A stretch of DNA of 64,000 nt from Phorcus lineatus (GCA_921293015.1 OV121081.1:73177022-73241021); one strand, 5' to 3'; positions 36,022-50,049 are shown, numbered from the stretch's first letter. Translations and numbers: made by a program. The notes: generated by a model from the letters alone, not told the origin.

Positions 36022-36052
<31 letters not shown>
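35661..36052 (+). mobile_element. tRNA-derived SINE (family 2) with (ATT)n tail
   Basis: A tRNA-like start (gcgtagctcagttg, box A-like, 35668-35681) is followed by a decayed box B. The conserved central part includes 'taagcaagggacttta', 'acccagcagc' and 'taatcggcagcttgggtt'. The 3' end has 'gagcgccttgagcatgcaat' and 'gtgcgctatataaattccct', then (ATT)n/(TTA)n to 36049. The GCGCTATATAAAT + (ATT)n tail is typical of SINEs thought to be mobilised by L2/CR1-type LINEs and is common in molluscs. It is inserted in segment B and absent from A and C at this place. Confidence 0.85.
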
Positions 36053-37318
36053 GACACAAGTCACGCCTCGTTTTACAGCCTATTCACTCTCCATTAACAA
36101 TTAGAAGATAAATAGTTGCGTTTGTAAAATTTCCGGGATTCATTGTTATTCAACACCCGCAAATTTAGTTTAAAACCGACGGCGTTCAACATAGGGTAAT
36201 TTTTTCGAATCGACCAATCAGAATCGAGGATACAACGAAGTCATGTTACAATTGTGTTCTAACAAACGTAAAAACCTGATTTCAATGATTTGGTAAATTC
36301 CCAATCTCATTGAAATGAAATCTAAATGCTCCACTACATTACGCGTTTAGATCTCACCAGACTCCGTTACGCGAGCCGTCAGGTTTGCCTCTGACATAAT
36401 TCAAATCAGCCAACCAGCGAGTTCGCCCCGTAGTCTAAGGTGCAGGCTAATTCTATTTCGCCTGTACGCTTTTCAGCACTCGAAATCGAACATTTCCGAT
36501 TGATTTCCGAATGTCGAACAGCCTAAATATCCAAATAAATGTATTTTATGTACTTTCAATTTACCCTAGCTCGGTTTGTTAGACAAAAAGTCAAATCGTG
36601 GTGTTATCTTTCAAATAGCAAACTCTTCATACCTCAACGTGATGCATAGTAGACGGGACAAATCCAAAATGCCTCTTCTGGAAACAGATACGTTGAATAG
36701 TTTGTAATAATCGTTGAGTAATTTTTAATTTCGTGAAACAAATTAACCATAAACATGTTGAGAAACGAAAACAACAAAAACATGTAGAAATACCAATAAG
36801 AGGTTTCTTGACTATTATTTATTAGCCATATGCGATGTACACATGCAATGTAATCTGCGTAACGTAGTGCAGCAATATTAGATTTTATTTTAATGAGATT
36901 GGTAATTTCCAACCCATTAGTGTAGTACCGTTTTACTTTCAAAAGTCATTTGAGTACATCTATGATCTTACAATAATTAAGACCAATACAAGTACTTGGT
37001 TCGAAGTTAGCTGCGTATTTAATGAAGTGTCAATAGCTCGTGTCGTTTTCAAATACTGTCGATAAGAAGTGAAACTGTGTTAGATGATTAATCTACAAAT
37101 ACCTTAGACAATAAATTCTTACAAAATCCAAACACTCAATACAGCATTTTCATATTTAATAGGTCGAATTAAACTTAAAGCAGTCTGAGACAACGATTAT
37201 AATAATAAGAAAGATTTTAGGGTATAACCAAGAGATTTTGACATGTTTTCAACGTACAATTACTTGGACGAAATACATATGCGTCAATATAGCATGGCAA
37301 AAGGCATAGTTATTACAT
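36053..37318. other. Segment B non-coding
   Basis: Contains the island 36095-36190 matching segment A. The 102-codon open stretch at 36634-36942 (minus) has no recognisable family. Confidence 0.4.
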
Positions 37319-37830
37319 TCAAATGTTGGGAGAAGACAATTCAACATCTTCAGAGAGAAACACAATTGTCAAGAATAAGATGACCATCTCAATTACTTTA
37401 CATTTTTTCTCAAAAAAATGAATTTCATCATTTCTCCTGGCGATATATTGTTCAATGCAAAATATATCTTTTAGCATATTTAGGAATATTGAGAAAGAAG
37501 GTTTGTTACCTTCGATGTTCATTACGAATATGTTTCGTTTAACTAAAAATATTATGTGATTTAGCAAGTGGTCGTCGTTGGCACAAAATAATATGTCTTG
37601 AGTTTGTATTTCGCAGGTTTCATTACGCAATCTTTTCACAAAGGAAGTGAATTCTTCCCAGAATAGTCTGACAACTGGGCATTCAATATAAACATAATAT
37701 ATTCTCACTTAAACCACATGGAGAACATACATCATTATCAAAAATTTTCATCTTCAATAAGTTTCTTTTAGTATAAATTATTCTATGAATAAACTTATAT
37801 TGGAATTCGAGAAGCTTTGTACCTTTGGAA
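37319..37830 (-). mobile_element. LINE ORF2 C-terminal remnant (L1/Tx1-like)
   Basis: On the minus strand a decayed reading starts near 37820 (LEFQYKFIHRIIYTKRNLLK, then a CSPCG zinc-ribbon-like pair). It continues in a second frame as YIECPVVRLFWEEFTSFVKR, then ILFCANDDHLLNHIIFLVKR and NKPSFSIFLNMLKDI, ending at 37319. The 'ECPVVRxFWEE' and 'LLAKxxIF' type pattern is typical of the C-terminal zf-RVT region of L1/Tx1-clade LINEs. At least one frameshift. No upstream reverse transcriptase. Confidence 0.75.
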
Positions 37831-39220
37831 CATTGTGCATATCTAAAAACATGTGCAGTTCCAATCTATAACATCATATTTGAACAATGCTAGTTATTTG
37901 AAATAATCACTAATCATTTACTGAAATGAAACAAGCAGATTTGTAAGTTTCAGACTAGAAAACAAATCAATAATATAAGTACTCCTAATAATGCCAGATA
38001 TTGTTAAGGCTGACAAACACGATCCTCGCAGTAACCCTTGACAATGAGATTATCTTAACATTAGTTCGAACAACGGTAATTCAATTCTGATCTCTTCCGA
38101 AGAAAGTGATGTTGAAAGTGCCGTGCTTTTAGCACCTTTCTTAGCTATCCATTACTTTGTGATATCGGCGGTACCAATGATGTTACCATACTGACGCAAT
38201 CAGTTTATTCTCTCATTGAAAGTGCAGTTATTCATACATATATGCATGATGTTGTCATTGACAATTGAATATAGATTGATGTTATATACTAACTTTAATA
38301 ATTGCCTATAAATGTCTGAGGCGATGGAGAAACATTATGCTCCTATCATAAGATTCATATTCATATTCTCACTAGAAAACATTTGGCATGTATTTGTGAA
38401 ACAATGGGTATCAACATGTAAAAAACTAAACAAATGATAAATAATATTCTCTTTGTCTTACCTCTGTTCAGCAGTTGTAAATCTTTAGAATTAAAACTAT
38501 ACCTAATGCACCTGTCTCAATTACATCAAGATGATTGTATCTATTTAATGTATTGCTTGATCGAAATATATTTCATTTATGAAAAGCAATCGTTAGCTAA
38601 CAGGCAATGTTTACATTAGTGTCCAGCTGCTGAAAAAAAAAATGTGAAATATCTTTTTCAGAAATGTTTAAATTGTCACAAATGTTCAACAGAGAACACA
38701 TATAGGCCAATTTTTTTTATCGTGTTAAGGATTCATATCTAGACACATAAGAGGTAAACATATTATGTATGCTGGAGAGAATTCTTGATAACCCAAATGA
38801 TACTTGGGTAAATTTGATTGAATTCAGATTTTTGTTTATTTCTGTAATGAAATATAAATAAAAAAAGTATATGATGGTTAATCTTTTGTTATATTTCACT
38901 TTATTTACACAACTATTCTGATGTGAAAATGTTTTGAGAAAAAGGATTTTGCATTTTCACCCCAGTTTTTTCAGAAAGGCATGATCAATCTGTTCAAGAA
39001 TGAATATGAAAATGATATCCAGGAATGTGATGGAAACATGATGATTCTCCATCTCCTCAAACAACGTTATTGAAGAAATATTAATTAAAGAGTCGAACTT
39101 AAGCAAACACCTATTTAAATTATATGTGAACAAACATTCAATTACTCATATTTCTGACATTTACAATGGAACTCCCGCTATGTCCCTATGGATTTGTCCC
39201 ATTTGTATAATAAAGAACCT
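37831..39220. other. Segment B non-coding
   Basis: AT-rich; no supportable feature. Confidence 0.4.
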
Positions 39221-40020
39221 AAAGAGTCACGGAGTGTGAAATAACAAGTTCAAGTATAAGAGTCTGACTTGCCAAATTCTAGGAAGAGCACATATTCCCC
39301 GAGCAATAAACAAAAATGTCGATATATTTTGACAGCAGTCTCGATTTCTAGAGGTTATGCGGCCCTTACTCTCGAGGCAGAGTATTTTGCGCGATATGAG
39401 AAATCTACACAACTTTCGGGCATCAGTCCTTATTACAGGACTTGCAAATAAATACCCAAGATATTGTTTTTAGTTGATTAGTATGTGTCACATGTAAAGT
39501 AGTATAATAAGTGGGGTTTTATATAGTGCAAAGTTAGCTTTAAATGATAAGGATAGTTTCCTGATTATTCAATTACTTAAAAACCTATCCATTCAAACGC
39601 AACAATTATCATAATTTCAAACTAAAAAAAAATCTGTTAAAAAGTGCAAACTGAAATGTTAAATGAAATAAATAAATATAAATAATAGATAATAAATATA
39701 GAAAAATAATAAATAAGATGAAATTTTAGAAGATCTAGCACTTTAATTCATGTGTACCATTGTCTAAACGATAATGAGGATCATAACATTGCATTTGATT
39801 AGATACTTTTGGCATAGTGTTCAAGCATTCACCTGTTCCGACTTCTGGCGGCCAGGAGAATTATTGATTTCTCAGCGGGTTCATATGCCAAACGCACATG
39901 TGTCCCGGGACAGTTTTACAAAGGATATGACTCACCTGTATGGAAACAGTTAATACTTTTATTGATTACAATTCGTGAGTCATAGCAGTTATGTTCATTC
40001 AACTCTGTAACACTCATTAA
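39221..40020. repeat. Segment B conserved islands (two)
   Basis: 39221-39400 matches segment A at 25915-26090. 39845-40020 matches A at 26470-26640 and C at 56874-57035. The second island keeps 'gggacagtttta', 'gactcacctg' and the minus-strand candidate splice site atacag/gtgagt. Confidence 0.65.
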
Positions 40021-40668
40021 TAATGCAAATACGAATTAACATATGGTTTTTAATAATGACCCAAAAATAGATAATGATAATTTCAAACCTTCTCTTGTAA
40101 TCTTGCATATTCAATAAATATTAAACACAGTTGAATAACAGATTTCCTGTGACGTTAACTATTTTGTTGGGGAAAATATTTTCTTTACAAGGTGTAACTT
40201 AAGGTGAAACTTAAAACTTTTACTTTACCACATATTTAAATAGTTGTATGTAACGCAATAAACGATAATGTTATGTCATGATTTGTTAATCAAGTCTGTC
40301 TATATTGGTAACATAACGGAATGAAACAACAACAAAATAATTAGTCGCATAATGCGTTGTAATTAGTATATATATTGTGTACAAATTATGACTTTGAAGT
40401 TTTATCATGGACACACCAACTGTACCAGTTACAACTTGATTAGTGCTATTACTATTACATAATATGATTCTTGATTTCTTATTTGTGTCTTTTTTTTAAT
40501 AAACATTGTATCATAAACTGCCAATGCAAAAAGTTTAACGGTGTCAAATGTACTATCATCTCTTTCCCTCTTCGTTTATTTTTGATGGTAATAGATTATA
40601 GTTCTAATATTAATAATGAAACAGAGACTGACGCAAGGTTGGTTATATAAATAACACATCTATCTTGT

Positions 40669-40862
40669 CTAAGTGAGTGATTGAGTTGATTTAGCGCCGC
40701 TTTCAAGATTATTAGACTTATATCGCTGCTGATAGTAGTATTGCAGGAAGAAAGCCCGCGACACCAATGTGGCTATGCATTGCGGTGAAACCTGCGAGCA
40801 TCGGCATGGCAACAGTCCTCTATTGCAGACAAATTGCCAAGCCCCTGGCGGGATATCTTGTC
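40669..40862 (-). mobile_element. tRNA-derived SINE (family 1), copy 4, truncated
   Basis: Shares 'gctttcaag', 'gaaagcc..gcgacacca', 'ggctatgcattg' and 'gcagacaaa' with the copy at 7608-7895. The middle segment and the tRNA head are missing; it stops at 'cctggcgggatatc'. Confidence 0.75.
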
Positions 40863-41039
40863 TAAGGCATCTACAAGAAAAACATCGATAGTCTTTTGTA
40901 GTATTGTTAATGTTTTTAATTTGTGTCAAATGAAATGAATTCTGAACAGCTGACATAAACTATTATTAAATCTTTCTTGAATAGAGTAACATACTTCAGA
41001 CAGTTTCGTATGCATTTCTTGTGAAAAGTAAAATATAAT

Positions 41040-41330
41040 TGACAGACAGAAGGACAAGCACAACCTTCTGCTCTGTTTACTAAAATAAGACACTTCTGAC
41101 AGATATACTTTCAATGTGGACAGAAGGAAATTGGAGCGTCTGAAAACCAGATCGATCACGTCTTTGTGATACTTCACCAGCCGAAGAGCATTCTTTCTTA
41201 CTTGCTACAATTTGAGAAGCTTTGAGATCGACATAGACAACTAGCATTAGTAAGTGCTAGAAAAACATAAATGACAGCAGTGAGAGTGAGTTCAGTCTTC
41301 TTCTTTGTTTCTTTAACCTGACACATTCCG
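41040..41330 (-). pseudogene. Broken paralog of the membrane-anchor exon at 63789-63998
   Basis: The sequence around 41098-41190 ('gtggacagaaggaaattgga') matches 63797-63890. On minus it reads KKQRRRLNSLSLLSFMFF then a stop, followed in shifted frames by a hydrophobic stretch and MKYHKDVIDLVFRR. This corresponds to VKYQKHLINLVFQ in the intact copy. A premature stop and at least two frameshifts make it non-functional. Confidence 0.6.
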
Positions 41331-41844
41331 AATTAAACTTAATCCAACTCTTTCCCATTAAATTTTTCCTCACGTATGTATACAGATTTAGCCATGTATG
41401 TGAAAGTACAAACTCGGATGGTGTTCCCAAACCTAAGTTATAAAGCAGGTTATCCAAGAAATTAACACAAGGAGTCGAGAAGAATTGACCTAATTATTTA
41501 TCGTAGTGTTGAGTGTGAACTTGTTAATTCAATTTATAGATTTGGAATGTATGATGGTTTTCAGTTAAACATTATTTTTTACAAATGAGTAATTCCGATG
41601 TTTCAGTACTTGAATATACAGTGAAACCATGTTAAAATTTGAACATACATGTAACTGACACAGTTTGAAAATATGTCTTTACAACATCATCAGTTATGTT
41701 TTATTGCTGTAATGAAATGACGAAGAGACTGTTGAACTGATGATATTGTTATGTTCATATTTCAAAAACATATGGCATGTTGCGACAACCGTACTTTCTA
41801 TATTCCATAAGTTATCCGCGTACAGACAGTTGGTTGAATAACGG

Positions 41845-42540
41845 GACCTTTGAGAATACAGGAAAGATATTGCAGGAAATAGAAAGAACACCTTTCAAAA
41901 ACCCTACTGTGCAGTTAACTTTATTCTAGACAATAAAACATTTGCTACTCCCGCGACAATACATCAAATCAACACCAGAAGTTCAACCCATATAAAATTG
42001 TCATCTGACGTGCATTTACAATATCTGTGAATGTTTGTTTTATGCATATTAATGTGCAAATAGCCTTTGGTAAGACGTTTATTTCGCGTTAAAACAATTA
42101 TCAAAATATAAATCAAACACAACTTTAAGAACTTGCTAGTAGAACATGTTTTCTTTAAGATACAGATATAACTATTTTTTTTAAAAAATGAAGTCAGTAA
42201 GTTTTAATTATAAAATTGCTTATTTAAGTAGGCTATCTGGTAATGAAAATTGAATGATGACTAATATATAAGTTATTGTATAGACAAGAAAAACATATTC
42301 TCTCTTAAAAACGCAGTTAAAGAATCCAGAAACAATTCCTCGCGGTGAGAGTAACCAGATATATCAATGTCAAGTATGAAGCAGTTATCCGATTCCCTGG
42401 GAGGTGGATATTACACTGTCACTTTCGACGTAAATAAGACAAGCACAGAACCTTTCTGTATCTGCATCTAAGTGGTCGGATTAACCGATGGGTTTCAATT
42501 GTCATTCAGATGCATACGTACCTGTTACTTGGTTCACACA
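41845..42540. repeat. Segmental duplication, copy C (left part)
   Basis: Matches segment B (31800-32360) and A (8440-8900). Shared blocks include 'aaaaccctactgtgcagt', 'ctagacaataaaa', 'gataaatcaatgtcaag'-like sequence and 'ccgatggg.ttcaattgtc'. It starts only ~550 bp after segment B ends, so B and C are head-to-tail. Confidence 0.7.
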
Positions 42541-45500
42541 CATAGTTGTTTAAAGGTACATTGTAAAAAATGTAAGTGTGAAAAAGTCCAGTTATCAGCA
42601 AATATAGGATACTAGAAGTATGAATAGTGTTATAAGATATTTATTTTTATAAGATAAGTTTTAGATATTACAGATTTAGACTATTTTCAATCAAGGCATA
42701 AAACAGCGTGTTCTTGTGATAACTGACAAGATAAGCGTGAAGATGAGTTTTGCTAGTGGTCTGTATCTATCGTAAAAATAAATCATAATTACATTCATAA
42801 GTTTTTATACCAATGAACGTTAATAGTTTAAACCAAATTTCTTCCAATGTTTTTAAGATTCTAACACCATATATTCGTCCATATACGAATTAAATGACTT
42901 AATAACATTTTTAGATAATTTAAAGTAAATATAGTTGGGAAACAGTTAACTCCCTAAAAAGAGAGCATTACGTGACTCCAAAAAACATTGCTACATCTTA
43001 CATGCCGCTGAGATTGTCATTTCATTATTTTTTTTGTACATTATATATATTTATAGATCTGTTTTGGTCTAGTATTCCAATACTTTTCTAATATAACCTC
43101 TAGGAAATCTATTAGGAATGATTACCCGCATCAATTACCCTGAAATCGTGGCATGACGTATCTACTGTAAGGTTTTGACATGATTTAACAACGTGTCTTG
43201 GCGTGTAAAACTCTCTAATTAAGCGTTTACAAAGATTTTAAACTTCTTTATCTTCAAAACAAAATGTGTTACGATGAGCTGAAAAGAATTATGAAGATTT
43301 GGTTAAGATGTGTTTAGTGTATTTAACATTATATCCCTGTTGCCAAGATCTGTTTCTCAGACGAACTACTTGAGAGTATAAATATGAGCTTGTGAGGACT
43401 AGAGAAGAGTGATATACGTCAGTAGGCACAGCTTGATGGTGGGAGAATAGGTGATATTGCACAAGCAGTGGGTGGTGCCGTTGATGAGGAAGTAACATGT
43501 GAGATGCTGAACCATTTCCTTTGAGATCTTGGGAGAAACTATCATATATAATTAGTTTCCTTATTAAACCTCGGAGCTTTTATCTTCCAAACTAGCTTCT
43601 AACAAATTCGGATATTTTTTCAAGTGAAATGTCTTTAGTGATGGGCAAGAAAAACTGGCTGAAACGGTCATGCTATTAATCTTGTATGAATGTTTTATCT
43701 TCTTCAGCTGTCCGGGTTAAGAAAAATAAATGAAAATAATACAGGTGTCTAATAAGAAATTTAATATTTATATAAGGATATGTTTGCTTTTGACTTAACC
43801 AGCACAGTTTCCAATTTAATATATTGTAAAATTTGTAAATGCGGACGTAGGCATTAACCTGAACATGTAGGATTGACTACTGTCAAGGTCGCCTGATTAA
43901 CAGAAAACTTGTGCTTTACAGTCTGAAAATGCGAGTTATGTTATTTATACTGGCTTCAGTAATTAGAATTTCATTTGCATTGAAACGTTTCTACCCTCAT
44001 CTTGTAGAGAAGAAGCGGACGAGATCTTCGTAGCTATATAGCTTATTATTGTAGTTATCTGATTTGGTAAGGGACCAGCTAAGGTAGCCTGTAAGACTAT
44101 AAGCTTTGGCTTTATCCAGAATATATATGAGAAATATATATATTGAAAAGTATATCCTTCGGATCCTTGTTTGTGGATGACTTCAGTTTCTTATTGTTGG
44201 CTGTTAAATGGTGAAAAACTTATGGTAAAGATGTAACTTTTTGTCAGAGGCCGAAAAAGATGACATGTGTAATGACATGTTCATTGGCATATGTTCCTTG
44301 ATGTAGAAGAGATGTCTGTTTGGGACCTTTTATTCCATAGATCATCTAGTAACAGCACAAAAGATCCATCGTCGACCTTCAACATGGCATGTTCAGCACG
44401 AAATACCAAAGTAATGATATGTAGACACCTGATGATGACACTGGTGTAATAGGAATATCTATTTTTGTCTTGCGTTTGCACTAAACATATGACATGTAAT
44501 CACATATTTATGAAACCCTTCTCACAACCTACTCCGGCCTAAAGCTCCATGAATAACACTTAGATGTTGATCCATGTCTTTTTCCATTGCTAAGAAGGAA
44601 ATGCCCAGGTATATGTACTCGTTCCTCAAATTGGGAATTTATGATTTATACTGCACAATTTTGATTTACATTCCTATTTAATCAATTCCTTAAAGGACAT
44701 TTGTGTCCTATTACATCATTTCCATATCATTTTTTAATCTAAGATTTTAGATCATCCGGCGGAAAGGGCTAAAAACAAGGCATGATATTCGTATACTAGA
44801 ACTTTTCCATTTCGGGTTTTTTTCTGAAACTAGAGAATGCGTGTTCTGTTCATGGGAACTATGTCACACTCTCAGTTACTGACAAGAGAGATATCTCCTG
44901 GTTAAGGTTCTCCTACCACTTGGCTGTTGTAGATTTCCCTACCAATCTGCCCATTTTAGTACCACAGGTACATGTAAGGATTCGAATTTCCTGTCTTGTT
45001 CATGTTGGTATGCTAGTCGTAAAATAGATTTTACATCTTCATAACATTTAACTTGAAGGAATGAATTTAAAATAAAGGAAAGGCTTAAGAATAAGCTTCA
45101 ATTAACAATGTGCTTGACCAATGATGCGACACTTATCAACAACAAAGTTGGTTATTGTCTCAAATACGCCTGATAAAGCAAAACTTTGTGTGTGTTGATT
45201 CCGTATTATATATCGATTATAGATTATCAATTCAAAGATAAACAGCCGATGCAAGCTTTTATCAGAAACAGGGATCCATAAGAAATAGAGGAGGAATGAC
45301 TACTTTATAAATGCCTGACGTGTGATGTTGTGATTCGGTCAATGATGTAATACCTATAAAAAGGACAAGGAGCTGAAATGACCAGACAATTTTTGTCTTT
45401 TTCGAAATCTCAATCCCATTTTCTTCACAGATTGATAGACGATATTTCACTCACATAAACAAAGACATGTTTGTGACATGTTTTCGAGAGAAAGTTACTG

Positions 45501-47510
45501 TATTAACATACGTTGAGTAAAAAATGGAACCCCGCATTCTTACGATAATGTAATTTTACTTCAAATTTTATTCAGTTTAATCATCTTCTTTGGCTTTCTT
45601 TAACCGCGAATTAAGTAGCAGATCCTGATGGCATAACATTGTGATCTCTACCTCTTCTCATTCTAGCACTTCCGGTCTAACGATGAACGGCTTTAAATCG
45701 GAAGATCACGCTTTTTGACTTTCAAAGAACCGATTTGTGACTTTCAAATAACCGGGCTTCATGATTCTGTGATCCTAGTACTTGCAGCACTTCAATTGCT
45801 TGCCATTTCTGCGCTGTCGTCAAGAACTGCCGGGTCGCGTTTTGACAACGAGACACGTTTTCTGTCAGCAAGCCTAATGTACCATTTGGGGCATAAAAAT
45901 CTCCTGAACGCATGATTTGTATCTCATGCAATCATGCTCAGTTAGCGTGGCAGACTATATATATTTTTCAAAAAGCTTAAGTTTTCTCAAGGCTTGTCAA
46001 GGTCATCTGCGTAAGAACAGCTTGTTGCTTCAATGTAATTTTTAAGATTCAAAATCTTATTTTTATTTAAAAATCTAACATTGAATTATCATGTCACATT
46101 TTACATAGTATTTGGCTCTGTAATTGTTTTAAATGATTATGTAAAAAAAGAAGTTGATGAAAGTTGTAAGGAAACGATTTGTCCTCGTTTCAAATGTGCG
46201 CGTCTTGAAAATGACTGTCAAGCTTCAGCCCTACCTACAGGAATACATGTATTGGTTTCTCTTTCATGAACTTTAAATCCTAAAACTGAGAATTCGGTTT
46301 GGTTCTTAATTTAGACTTGTACTCGGTGAATCGATCGGTATAAATTAGGCCTGATTTGTATAATTTTCTTACACCAAGTAAGTATGTGAAAATGCAGTGT
46401 TGAGCAATTGGGCTATGTTTATACAGAAAATGGAGGTTTTGACGGGTAAACATAAGTCGAAACAGTTCATTAAATGATCGAGAAAACGCTTCCTGTCAAC
46501 TTTTCTTGGCTGCTTTACCTGAAGATATGAAATAGTTGCATCTATCCTTAATTCTTGGCATTTTATTTGTAAAAGCTATATAATTGCCAAAGCATGAATG
46601 AATGACTAGGTTTTCTCAGCCAGCTCTTATGTAGGTAAATAATTCTAGAGAAACATCTATCTGCCGGAAGCTTCAACAAGGAGAGGCTGTTTGAGATGTT
46701 TTAATGTACAGAAATCTCTGAAATCATTTCATAACAATATATGTGTTTGATTAATATTTATGTTGCTGAAGTATTTTATAATCATGATCTCATATTTAAC
46801 GTTGATGGTGTAAAATGCAAATTAACATAGTGTTTACATTTACCAAAACTTTTTGAACAATAAATTAATCTGAATATAATTAGATTTTAAACATGTAAAC
46901 TGTTTAAGTTACTAATTTTGTTAAGAGTTTACGACGTCGTGTCATGCAATGAGCATTTTTCTACTTCATGATTTTGATCATTCCCTTTTATAAAACAGTA
47001 AAGGCCTTTTTGAGAAAGTTCGGGACATATTAGAGATTTCAATTCTAATTCACGCGATTTTTATATGCTTATAACTGCCGATTTTTATATGCATAAGTGC
47101 CCACTAACAAAATATATTGCAAGTTTTCCCCTTGTCATGAGTGCCAGTGATCGAGATTGTGGTGCCTCTCACATACATATGTCCTTTTTTAATCAGGGGT
47201 TTCGTATCTCCATATTTTCAATTAGACACTCATCAACATGCACTAGAAGCTCATTCCATATGCAATTTCAAATAAAAACACTATTTGCTGTAACTCAGAA
47301 TAATTTGACATCAATCCTGACCTTTCTGAGGCAGACGGAAATTGGCCAGTCTGGGTGTAAATCCATATAGGCAAGCCAGCTGTTTTGATATTGATTTCAG
47401 GCTGAGTTTATATAAGTTATTGTGAGTGATTGAATATATATATATATAATGTTCACGTGTAAACGCTATGTGGAGGTATACTATTTAGGTTTGTTATTTA
47501 TTCAGTTTGT
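42541..47510. other. Segment C non-coding
   Basis: AT-rich. A moderately GC-richer patch at 45660-45930 is open on both strands (66 and 69 codons), but neither translation resembles a known protein. No repeat recognised. Confidence 0.4.
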
Positions 47511-47520
47511 ATATCTATAT

Positions 47521-47690
47521 GTTACGAACAATCTGGGGTATATCACAATCTGCAGATTGTTCGAACAATCTGCAGATTGTTTGCTCACAATCTAGGAATT
47601 TCTAGATTGTTTAAACAATCTGCAGATTGTGCGACCTGAACAATCTGGGAATGATCAAAATCTGGGAATTTATGTTTTAGTAGTATTTTC
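47521..47690 (+). repeat. Left palindromic terminal module
   Basis: Contains several perfect palindromes (tgcagattgttcgaacaatctgca core; AACAATCTGCAGATTGTT) and ctaggaatttctag. It is inverted relative to 51955-52118. Strong cruciform or hairpin potential. Confidence 0.85.
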
Positions 47691-47756
47691 ATCATTATAA
47701 AATGGGAATTATTTAGCTTTTTAAGGTTTTTCTATTAAGCAAGTATAAGGATCGAT

Positions 47757-48570
47757 TCCTAGATTGTGATGAGCAATTAGCTTGTCTCTTTCTCAAAATG
47801 AGGGGGTATGGGGGCCGATTCCCAGATTGTGAAGGACTCTCAGCTCGTCTTTATGTCAAGGGTTGACTCCTAGATTGTGAAGGGCTCATAGCTCACCTTT
47901 ATTTAAACTGAGAGGGTATAGCAGTCGATTCTTAGATTGTGAAGGGCTCACAGCTCGCCTATAAATCAAACTGACACAGTATAGGGGCCGATTCCTAGAC
48001 TGTGAATGGCTCATAGCTCACCTTTAATTAAACTGACAGAATATAGGGGTCAATTCTCAGATTGTGAATGGCTCACATCTCGCCTATATGTCAAACTGAC
48101 GGAGTATAGGGGCCGATTCCTAGATTGTGAAGGGCTCACAACTCGCCTATATGTCAAACTGAGGGAGTATAGGGATCGATTCTCAGATTATGAAGGACTC
48201 ATAGCTCGCCTATAAATCAAACTGACGGAGTATAGAGGTCGATTCTCAGATTGTGAAGAGCTCACAACTCGCCTATATGTCAAAGTGAGGGAGTATAGGG
48301 GCCGTTTCCTAGATTGTGAAGGGTTCACCGCTCGCCTATAAGTCAAACTGAGGGGGTATAGGGGTTGATTCTCAGATTGTGAAGGGCTCACAGTTCGTCA
48401 ATTCTGAGATTGTGAAGGGCTCATAGCTCGCCTATATATGAAACTGAGAGGGTATAGGAGTCGATTCACAGATTGTGAAGGGCTCATAGCTTGCTATTTA
48501 TCAAACTGAGAGGGTATAAGAGTCGATTCTCAGATTGTGAAGGGCTCATAGGTCGTCTTTACGTCATATA
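47757..48570 (+). repeat. Left ~63-bp tandem array
   Basis: About 14 units, mostly 62-63 bp. Each has 'cagattgtgaagggctca', a gctcgcctatat-type middle, 'caaactgag' and 'gtataggggtcgattc'. One or two units are truncated. The same unit, inverted, forms the array at 50050-51860. Because 63 is a multiple of three, reading frames stay open over several units (minus strand 48188-48391), giving a 21-residue periodic peptide. I regard this as incidental. Confidence 0.92.
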
Positions 48571-50049
48571 TAATGGGGTATAGAAGCATGTTTACACAGA
48601 TGAAAATGGAAAATGAAGATGGAAAATGGCAGCATCATATTGAAAATATACTACGCAAAGCCAGTCCACTTATTGTTATTGTTGTTAGTAAATCCAGCCT
48701 GTTCTTGTGGAATTTAGTAAGAATAATTGCAAATATATATTTTCACCAATGCACTTGCATTGATATCTTAATCGTTTCATGTTTTTTTCAGGAGAAGCAT
48801 GCATTTATATAGGCATTTGCTGCCTGTTTGCTAATCCTTTTTGAATATATATATTCTGAATGTTGTGTATTACATGTTTTATGGAAATTGAATACTGTTT
48901 AAAGCACACAGAAGAAATTAGTTGTTTGCCACTCCCGTCACTATGGTCGCAGCACGGAGTAGAGACGATGTCATTATATGACTCTTCTTGCAGCGTAGTA
49001 AATAATCCACTCCATATCAAAATATTCTTAAAATATTGAATCATGAACAGATAATAAATAAATCAAATAAAACATTTCTTTCTAAAATTCACAAACCGAT
49101 ATAACGGAAACTATTAAAAACGTTACAGAAAAACATGTGTCAAAATGTTGACCATAGTGTGACCGAAGAGCAATTAAACATTTTACTCCAGTCATTTCAT
49201 TATTGCATAAGTATTTGCCCCATGATATCGTGCGATAGATAAACATCAAATTACAGAGAGGAAGTTAATGTGATTGTACGCGAATTTACGCGCAAGTCTG
49301 AGTAGAGACGCGACACAGTGACACGTTGCTTTGATAAGCAGACCCAGCTCGACATCTGGTCTAATTATTCACAACACAAAATGCTAACTGTTCGAGTATT
49401 ATAAATTTTATAAATTCATATATTTAGAAACTATTCATATACAAACTCAAAAGATTAAGTAACTTTCCGATTTATGCATCTTTCGTATAAAAACTTTCAA
49501 ACTCACGGTCAAGGAAAAAAATGAGGGAAAAAGGTAACATTATCAAGTTTCCATTATGAACAATAAATATAAGGATCAGAGTTTGTTGTCTTTGATTCTT
49601 TAAACTTTTTTTAGCATCACGAGACTATTTCCTTCATTGTACCTTGTAAGTGTAAGTGTCTATGCAAGTAATTCATACCAAAGGAGATTAGTGTTTTGTG
49701 TTGATACAGATGGTAATTATGCTCAATTAACCTAACTTCAGACAAATAAGCGAGAATGAAGAATTAAATTTCAGTGTAAATAACTTTTCAGATATTAAGT
49801 TTACTTTTCATAGTGAATTGTTATTTATTGATTTCCATATGCAAACGTTTTACACATATAAGAAATAATTCTTACTTCTACATAAATAGTAACACCCTCC
49901 AAACAGTGTTATACGGGTTACCGCAAACGATGATTAATGAAAATCTAAAATCGCATAATCGATATACAAATTTAGTTTTCTATCTCCCACATATTCACAA
50001 TATGTGTATTTAACCCTCTACTAGCTTAAAAAAACACAAAGACAAGCGC
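48571..50049. other. Spacer of the foldback element
   Basis: Single-copy AT-rich DNA between the inverted arrays. No transposase or other coding motif. The longest open stretches (48573-48812 plus, 48805-49044 minus) resemble nothing known. Confidence 0.5.

Larger units (their letters stand above)
30541..41290. repeat. Segmental duplication, copy B
   Basis: The most compact of three colinear segments, ~10.7 kb. It matches segment A in order (7080-9298, 17030-17850, 18800, 20190, 24700, 25915, 26470, 27150), and C at 41845-42540, 56874-57035 and 63750-63960. It carries its own insertions: a SINE at 35661, a LINE fragment at 37319 and a SINE at 40669. It lacks the Tc1/ISL2EU nest of A. Sequence identity varies from high in short islands to unalignable by eye, so the duplication is old. 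Confidence 0.7.

Noticed and set aside
36634-36942. 102-codon minus-strand frame
   Set aside because: Hydrophobic in part, but no start context, splice partner or family match.
45715-45931. Overlapping open frames on both strands
   Set aside because: GC-richer patch keeps both frames open; neither translation looks like a protein family.
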